Part shown: positions 59,457-64,000 of the stretch, piece by piece
Position numbering within the stretch: position 1 is the first letter of the stretch
Layout of the letters: each line of letters opens with the position of its first letter
From: Diaminobutyricimonas aerilata
GTDB lineage: Bacteria; Actinomycetota; Actinomycetes; Actinomycetales; Microbacteriaceae
Assembly (NCBI RefSeq): GCF_002797715.1
Contig: NZ_PGFF01000001.1
Location: forward strand, 1,883,304 to 1,947,303
DNA length: 64,000 nucleotides
Reading direction: 5' to 3'
The notes under the pieces: generated by a model
The model's database searches: none
Told to the model about the DNA's origin: nothing
What the model saw: only the letters and a program-made list of their open reading frames with translations
Position numbers and translations under genes: made by a program

Positions 59457-60002
59457 ATGACGGTCAGGATGTCGGTGCTGGACACGGAGGATCTCCCGGT
59501 GGCGGAGCTGTCCGCTCTGCGCCTCGACGGTGAGCTGTTCGGACTCGGCTCGTCGTATTGCGCGATCGATGAGATCGACACCCCCGCCTTGCGCGCCGCG
59601 TCACTCGCGCGGCTCGCGGCACCGCGGTTGATCGCCGAGCGGTTCACCGCCGCGTGGGTGTGGTGCGCCGTGGATCGCTGTCCCGAGCGCCCCGAGTTCT
59701 GCAGCAGCCTCGATGCGCGGTCGCGTCCGTGGAAGCCTCTGCCGATCGAGCACCGGGAGGTGTCGATCGTGCGCGACGACGTGCAGCTCGTCGCGGGTCT
59801 CGCCGTCACCACGCCCACGCGGACCCTCCTCGACCTCGCTCGCATGCCGGTGGAGGCCGACCACCTCGTCGGCACGATGCGTCGCCTCGTGGCCGACGGA
59901 CTCGCCGACGGCCGGTCGGTGCTGTCCGATCTCACCTCCCGGCCGAACCTGCCGCACTCGCGTCGCGCGGTGGCGCGGTTGCAGGAGGCACTCGACCGCT
60001 AA
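59457..60002 (+). CDS. Orphan AbiEi-like protein (type IV antitoxin family)
   Basis: A 181-residue protein resembling the C-terminal part of AbiEi/COG5340 antitoxins: LSALRLDGELFGLGSSY, the TPTRTLLDLARMP stretch and a terminal RARLQEAL-like helix (RAVARLQEALDR). There is no N-terminal winged-helix domain and no AbiEii nucleotidyltransferase toxin beside it, so a complete toxin-antitoxin pair is not present. A second ATG at 59469 could be the start. CAGGCT lies 6 nt before the first. In related genomes such single-gene members are common. The cellular role is unknown. Confidence 0.68.
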   Translation: MTVRMSVLDTEDLPVAELSALRLDGELFGLGSSYCAIDEIDTPALRAASLARLAAPRLIAERFTAAWVWCAVDRCPERPEFCSSLDARSRPWKPLPIEHREVSIVRDDVQLVAGLAVTTPTRTLLDLARMPVEADHLVGTMRRLVADGLADGRSVLSDLTSRPNLPHSRRAVARLQEALDR

Positions 60003-60004
60003 TC

Positions 60005-60036
60005 CCACAAGAATCATTGTGCAATGTTCCTTGTGG
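60005..60036. promoter_or_regulatory. 32-bp palindromic operator of the ArsR-type regulator
   Basis: CCACAAG (60005-60011) and CTTGTGG (60030-60036) enclose CATTG-TG-CAATG (60015-60026), all sharing one dyad axis at 60020/60021. It is AT-rich against a GC-rich background and lies 15 nt before the regulator's ATG. It probably overlaps the promoter and mediates autorepression. Confidence 0.78.
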
Positions 60037-60051
60037 AAGTAGCCTCGGGGC

Positions 60052-60636
60052 ATGACCGAGCAACCCGACGCGCCGCACTCCTCCGTCGATGTGCGGGATC
60101 CGAAGGCGTTACGCGCCCTCGCGCACCCCCTCCGGCTCGCACTGCTGGGCGTCCTTCGGCGCGACGGTGCCCATTCCGTCGGCGAGCTGAGCGAGCTCGT
60201 CGATGCCGCCCCGGGATCCGTCAGCTATCACCTCGGCACGCTCGAGCGGTTCGGATTCGTGGTCGAAGCCCCCGAACTGGCCCGCGACGGCCGGGAGCGC
60301 TGGTGGCGTGCCGCTCACCTCGAGACGCACTTCGATCCGGGCTCGCTGGGCGAGGATCCCGGCACCGCCGCGGCGGCACGCGCGATGCGTGCGACCATCT
60401 ACCAGTCCTACCTCGGCGAGCAGCTCGCCTATCTCGATGCCGAACCGGCCCTCGAGCGGGCGTGGGTCGACGCGGCGACGAGCGGCGACACGATCGCCTA
60501 CCTCACCGCCGACGAGACGCGGAAACTGAGCGACGAGCTGGAGGCGCTCGCACGCCGGTGGGGAGCACGGCGCGATGCCGGACGCGCGGGCGTCGCGCCC
60601 GTCCGCCTGATGTACTCGACCTTCCGGCAGCCGTGA
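60052..60636 (+). CDS. ArsR-family winged helix-turn-helix regulator
   Basis: A 194-residue DNA-binding protein. The winged helix (about residues 18-85) has LRALAHPLRLALLGVLRR, SVGELSELVDAAPGSVSYHLGTLERFGFV with the recognition helix SVSYHLG. No ArsR metal-site cysteines are present, so it senses something other than a thiol-bound metal. The C-terminal 100 residues are helical and probably form the dimer/ligand region. It is transcribed with the MFS gene (GTGA overlap) behind a palindromic operator. It most likely represses itself and the transporter. Confidence 0.92.
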   Translation: MTEQPDAPHSSVDVRDPKALRALAHPLRLALLGVLRRDGAHSVGELSELVDAAPGSVSYHLGTLERFGFVVEAPELARDGRERWWRAAHLETHFDPGSLGEDPGTAAAARAMRATIYQSYLGEQLAYLDAEPALERAWVDAATSGDTIAYLTADETRKLSDELEALARRWGARRDAGRAGVAPVRLMYSTFRQP

Positions 60637-61901
60637 CCGCGCCACGTCGGGTCGTTCCGCTCGTCGCCCTCCTCAGCGCGGACACCCTGTCGACGACCGC
60701 GAACGCCGTCACGGCGATCGCCGTGCCGCTCTACGCCTGGCAGGTCACCGGGTCCCCGCTCGCGGTCGGACTCGCCGGCGCGGTGACGACCGTGCCGCTC
60801 ATCCTCGGCGGCGCCTTCGGCGGCACCCTCGTCGACCGGATCGGGCGCCGCACGGTCGGCGTCGTGAGCGACGCCGCGAGCGGACTCACCGTGCTCGCCA
60901 TCCCCGTGCTCGCCGCGCTCGACCAGCTCCCGTTCGCCGTGTTCCTCGCGCTCGTCTTCGGCGGGGCGATCCTCGACCTCCCGGGGAGCACGGCACGGAG
61001 CACTCAACTGCCCGAACTCGCGGCCGACGCCGGCCTCGCGCTCCCCCGGGCGCTCGGGCTGCACGCCGCGCTCCACCGCACCTCCTCCCTGGTCGGCGCG
61101 GCCCTCGCTGGTCTCCTGCTGGCCCTCGGCGGACCGACGACCCCCCTCTTCGCGAGCGCGGCCTGCTTCGCGGTCTCCGTGCTGATCGTGCTGCTCCTCG
61201 TGCCGCGCACCCGGGCGGTGCATCCGACCGACCCGGCCGACGGCGAAGAAACGGGTCCCGCGACGGGTGCCGGCTACTGGCGCAGTCTCGCCGACGGCCT
61301 GCGGTTCGCCGCACGGCATCCGCTCATCCGCGCCCTCATCGTGCTCATCGTCGTGACCAACGCCATCGACGCGGCCGGCATGACGGTGCTGAAGCCGCTC
61401 TACGCCGCCGGCCAGAACGACGACGGTGCGTTGCTCGGTCTGCTCGTCGCCTTCTTCGCCGGCGGCGCCCTCACGGGAGCGGCGCTCTACGGCGCGGTCG
61501 GGCACCGCCTTCCCCGCCGGGCGACCTTCGTCGTGTGCTTCGTGCTCGCCGGCGCGCCCCCCTACGCGGCGATGGCGCTGGACCTGCCGGTGCCGGTCGT
61601 GCTCACGGTCGTGCTGCTGTCGGGGCTCGCCGCGGGCCCGCTCAACCCGCTCATCGACACGGTGCTGTTCGCACTCGTACCCGAGCGGATGCGCGGCCGC
61701 GTGTTCGGTGCCACCGGAGCCGCGGTCAGCGCGGCGATGCCCGTCGGGGCGCTCGTCGCGGGAGTCGCGACCGACGCGGTCGGCCTCACGATGTGCCTCG
61801 CCGTGGCGGCGGCGGTGTACGCGCTCGTGACCATCGGCAGCGCGGTCGGCGGGCGCTGGCGCGCCCTCGACGAGGAGCCTCAGCCCGCGCTGACCCGGTA
61901 G
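60633..61901 (+). CDS. MFS transporter (drug-efflux-like)
   Basis: A 422-residue major facilitator protein with about 12 transmembrane helices and a central polar loop ([16 protein letters not shown]). The motif A-like sequence [17 protein letters not shown] lies between helices 2 and 3, and the C-half has [15 protein letters not shown]. It belongs by eye to the enterobactin/tetracycline-efflux-like MFS group. The GTG at 60633 overlaps the regulator stop (GTGA), so it is the regulated partner of the ArsR-type protein. Its 3' end overlaps the convergent rel gene by 22 nt. Substrate unknown. Confidence 0.92.
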   Translation: MTAPRRVVPLVALLSADTLSTTANAVTAIAVPLYAWQVTGSPLAVGLAGAVTTVPLILGGAFGGTLVDRIGRRTVGVVSDAASGLTVLAIPVLAALDQLPFAVFLALVFGGAILDLPGSTARSTQLPELAADAGLALPRALGLHAALHRTSSLVGAALAGLLLALGGPTTPLFASAACFAVSVLIVLLLVPRTRAVHPTDPADGEETGPATGAGYWRSLADGLRFAARHPLIRALIVLIVVTNAIDAAGMTVLKPLYAAGQNDDGALLGLLVAFFAGGALTGAALYGAVGHRLPRRATFVVCFVLAGAPPYAAMALDLPVPVVLTVVLLSGLAAGPLNPLIDTVLFALVPERMRGRVFGATGAAVSAAMPVGALVAGVATDAVGLTMCLAVAAAVYALVTIGSAVGGRWRALDEEPQPALTR

Positions 61902-64000
61902 ACGTCGTAGACGGCGTCGATCCGCCGCACCGCGTTGAGCACCCGGTCGAGGTGCGTCGTGTCGCCCATCTCGAACACGAAGCGGCTGAGCGCCAGCCGG
62001 TCGTTGTTCGTCGACACGGTCGCCGAGAGGATGTTGACGTGGTGCTCGCTCAGCACCCGCGTCACGTCGGAGAGCAGCCCGGAACGGTCCAGCGCCTCGA
62101 CCTGGATCTGCACGAGGAAGACGCTCGACGAGGTCGGCGCCCACTCCACCTCGATGATGCGCTCCGGCTCGGTGAGCAGCGACTTCACGTTGTTGCAGTC
62201 GGTGCGGTGCACGGACACTCCGGCACCGCGGGTGACGAACCCGACGATGTCGTCGCCCGGCACGGGGGTGCAGCACTTGGCGAGCTTGACGAGGATGTCC
62301 GGGGCGCCGCGGACGAGAACGCCGGAATCCGAGGGGCGCAGCGACCGCGCCCGCGTCTTCGGCGTGAACTCCGCGTCGATGTCGTCGTTGTCCTGCTCGG
62401 TCTGCAGGCTCGCGACGACCTTCTCGATCACGGATTGCGTCGAGACGTGCCCCTCGCCGACGGCGGCGTAGAGCGCCTCGACGTTCGAATAGCGCAGCTG
62501 GGCCGCGACCTCGGCGAACGAGTCCTGGCTCATCAGCTTCTGCAGCGGCAGGTTCTGCTTGCGCATGGCGCGCGCGATCGCATCCTTGCCCTGCTCGATC
62601 GCCTCGTCGCGGCGTTCCTTCGTGAACCACTGGCGGATCTTGTTGCGCGCCCGCGGGCTCTTGACGAAGTTCAGCCAGTCCTGGCTCGGCCCCGCGTCGG
62701 GGTTCTTCGACGTGAAGACCTCGACGACGTCCCCGCTGTTGAGCGCGCTCTCGAGCGGCACCAGCCGACCGTTGACCTTCGCACCCATCGTGCGATGGCC
62801 GACCTCGGTGTGCACCGCGTAGGCGAAATCGACCGGCGTCGCGCCGGCGGGCAGGCCGATGACCTTGCCCTGCGGCGTGAAGACGTAGACCTCCTTCGCA
62901 CCGATCTCGAAGCGCAGCGAGTCGAGGAACTCGGTGGGGTCGGCCGTCTCGGCCTGCCAGTCCGAGATGCGCGACAGCCACGCCATGTCGGTCTCGGAGC
63001 TCGGTCCGGCCGCGGCACCCTTGCCGCCGTTGACGCGCTCCTTGTACTTCCAGTGCGCGGCGACACCGAACTCCGCCCGCTGATGCATGTCATGGGTGCG
63101 GATCTGAATCTCGACCGCGCGCCCCTTCGGCCCGATGACCGTGGTGTGCAGCGACTGGTAGAGGTTGAACTTCGGGGTCGCGATGTAGTCCTTGAAGCGA
63201 CCGGGGATCGGGTTCCACCGCGCGTGGATCGAGCCGAGCACGGCGTAGCAGTCGCGCACCGAGTTGACGAGCACGCGGATGCCGACGAGGTCGTAGATCT
63301 CGTCGAACTCGCGGCCGCGCACGATCATCTTCTGGTAGATCGAGTAGTACTGCTTCGGCCGTCCGACGACCTGGCCCTTGATGCGGGCCTCCTTGAGGTC
63401 TTCGCTCACCGCGTCGATGACGTGCTGCACGAACTCCTCGCGCTGCGGCGTGCGGTTGCGCACGAGGCTCTCGATCTCGACGTAGAGCTTGGGGTGCAGC
63501 ACCGCGAACGACAGGTCCTCGAGCTCCCACTTGATGGCCTGGATGCCGAGCCGGTGCGCGAGGGGCGCGTAGATCTCGAGCGTCTCCTGCGCCTTGCGCC
63601 GCGCGGAGTCCTCGGCGACGAAGCCCCACGTGCGGGCGTTGTGCAGGCGGTCGGCGAGCTTGATCAGCAGCACCCGGATGTCCTTCGACATCGCGACGAC
63701 CATCTTGCGGACGGTCTCGGCCTGGGCGCTGTCGCCGTACTTGAGCTTGTCGAGCTTGGTGACGCCGTCGACGAGCATCGCGACCTCGTCGCCGAAGTCG
63801 GCGCGCAACTGGTCGAGGTGGTAGTCGGTGTCTTCCACCGTGTCGTGCAGCAGGGCCGCGGCGATCGTCTTTGCCCCGATGCCGAGGTCGGCGAGGATCT
63901 GGGCGACGGCGATCGGATGGGTGATGTAGGGCTCGCCGCTGCGTCGCTTCTGGCCGTCGTGGGCGCGTTCGGCCACCTGATAGGCGCGCTCGATGAGGGC
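61880..64000 (-). CDS. rel: Bifunctional (p)ppGpp synthetase/hydrolase Rel (5' truncated)
   Basis: The 3' 706 codons of the stringent-response enzyme; the start lies beyond base 64000. The hydrolase HD domain has HDTVEDTD and the segment [11 protein letters not shown], in which the conserved His-Asp pair is intact. The synthetase domain has YYSIYQKM and GIRVLV with [10 protein letters not shown], then a TGS domain ([19 protein letters not shown]), a helical/zinc-finger region with [13 protein letters not shown], and a C-terminal ACT domain. Both activities are expected to be present. It converges on the MFS gene. Confidence 0.97.
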   Translation of the reverse strand, partial: ALIERAYQVAERAHDGQKRRSGEPYITHPIAVAQILADLGIGAKTIAAALLHDTVEDTDYHLDQLRADFGDEVAMLVDGVTKLDKLKYGDSAQAETVRKMVVAMSKDIRVLLIKLADRLHNARTWGFVAEDSARRKAQETLEIYAPLAHRLGIQAIKWELEDLSFAVLHPKLYVEIESLVRNRTPQREEFVQHVIDAVSEDLKEARIKGQVVGRPKQYYSIYQKMIVRGREFDEIYDLVGIRVLVNSVRDCYAVLGSIHARWNPIPGRFKDYIATPKFNLYQSLHTTVIGPKGRAVEIQIRTHDMHQRAEFGVAAHWKYKERVNGGKGAAAGPSSETDMAWLSRISDWQAETADPTEFLDSLRFEIGAKEVYVFTPQGKVIGLPAGATPVDFAYAVHTEVGHRTMGAKVNGRLVPLESALNSGDVVEVFTSKNPDAGPSQDWLNFVKSPRARNKIRQWFTKERRDEAIEQGKDAIARAMRKQNLPLQKLMSQDSFAEVAAQLRYSNVEALYAAVGEGHVSTQSVIEKVVASLQTEQDNDDIDAEFTPKTRARSLRPSDSGVLVRGAPDILVKLAKCCTPVPGDDIVGFVTRGAGVSVHRTDCNNVKSLLTEPERIIEVEWAPTSSSVFLVQIQVEALDRSGLLSDVTRVLSEHHVNILSATVSTNNDRLALSRFVFEMGDTTHLDRVLNAVRRIDAVYDVYRVSAG

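Noticed and set aside
59457-60636. AbiEi-like gene and ArsR-type gene as a toxin-antitoxin pair.
   Set aside because: The second protein is a typical winged-helix regulator overlapping an MFS gene, with its own operator between the two. It has no toxin fold.

Overview
The window is high-GC (roughly 70% by eye), densely coded chromosomal DNA from an actinobacterium, most likely a member of Microbacteriaceae. The evidence is the gene order, frequent GTG starts, actinobacterial-type mIHF, PriA, RecQ and PyrR, a LAxTG rather than LPxTG sorting signal, and short actinobacterial -10 boxes 6-7 nt before start codons. Most of it is core genome whose order matches, as I remember it, several Mycobacterium tuberculosis blocks: pyrR...rpe, hisF-hisI-trpE...lgt-pyk, aroE/mltG/ruvX/alaS, aroC-aroK-aroB-aroQ-efp-nusB, and ppi/rel. 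No rRNA, tRNA, prophage, classical IS or CRISPR array was recognised.

Layout. 1-1163: 3' part of a RecQ helicase gene, facing pyruvate kinase across a stem-loop. 1219-17342 (minus strand): pyk, gltD, gltB, lgt, trpA, trpB, trpC, a small HGxxPAAW membrane protein, a Trp-associated membrane protein, trpE, hisI, hisF, hisG, hisE. From hisE to lgt this is one tightly packed amino-acid operon, with most junctions 1-4 nt overlaps. 17413-17781: FKBP with its own terminator. 17834-34974 (minus strand): a superoperon of pyrR, pyrB, pyrC, a membrane protein, carA, carB, pyrF, gmk (fused to an mIHF domain), rpoZ, coaBC, metK, priA, fmt, rsmB and rpe. A PyrR-type RNA hairpin lies just upstream of the pyrR ribosome binding site.

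35070-44184 is more accessory. It holds an Eis-like acetyltransferase, a cell-wall-anchored choice-of-anchor protein, a cluster of six short repeats (three direct, three inverted), a GAP-family membrane protein, a two-component system, and a sulfonate/nitrate-type ABC importer. The only gene-free stretch over 300 nt is 38334-38727, which contains a terminator and the repeat cluster. 44290-55536 (minus strand) returns to core genes: nusB, efp, aroQ, aroB, aroK, aroC, aroE, mltG, ruvX, alaS, a small protein, rpsD. This run is interrupted between aroB and aroQ by a roughly 560-bp unit with near-perfect 41-bp inverted ends that encodes a GIY-YIG nuclease. 55721-64000: rarA, a membrane-anchored cyclophilin, a DUF349 protein, an orphan AbiEi-like protein, an ArsR-type regulator with a clear palindromic operator, an MFS exporter, and the 3' part of rel.

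The genes together cover pyrimidine, tryptophan, histidine, shikimate and glutamate synthesis coupled to translation, one-carbon/SAM metabolism and replication restart. The two most unusual structures are the GIY-YIG/inverted-repeat unit in the aro operon and the six-copy repeat cluster at 38417-38725.
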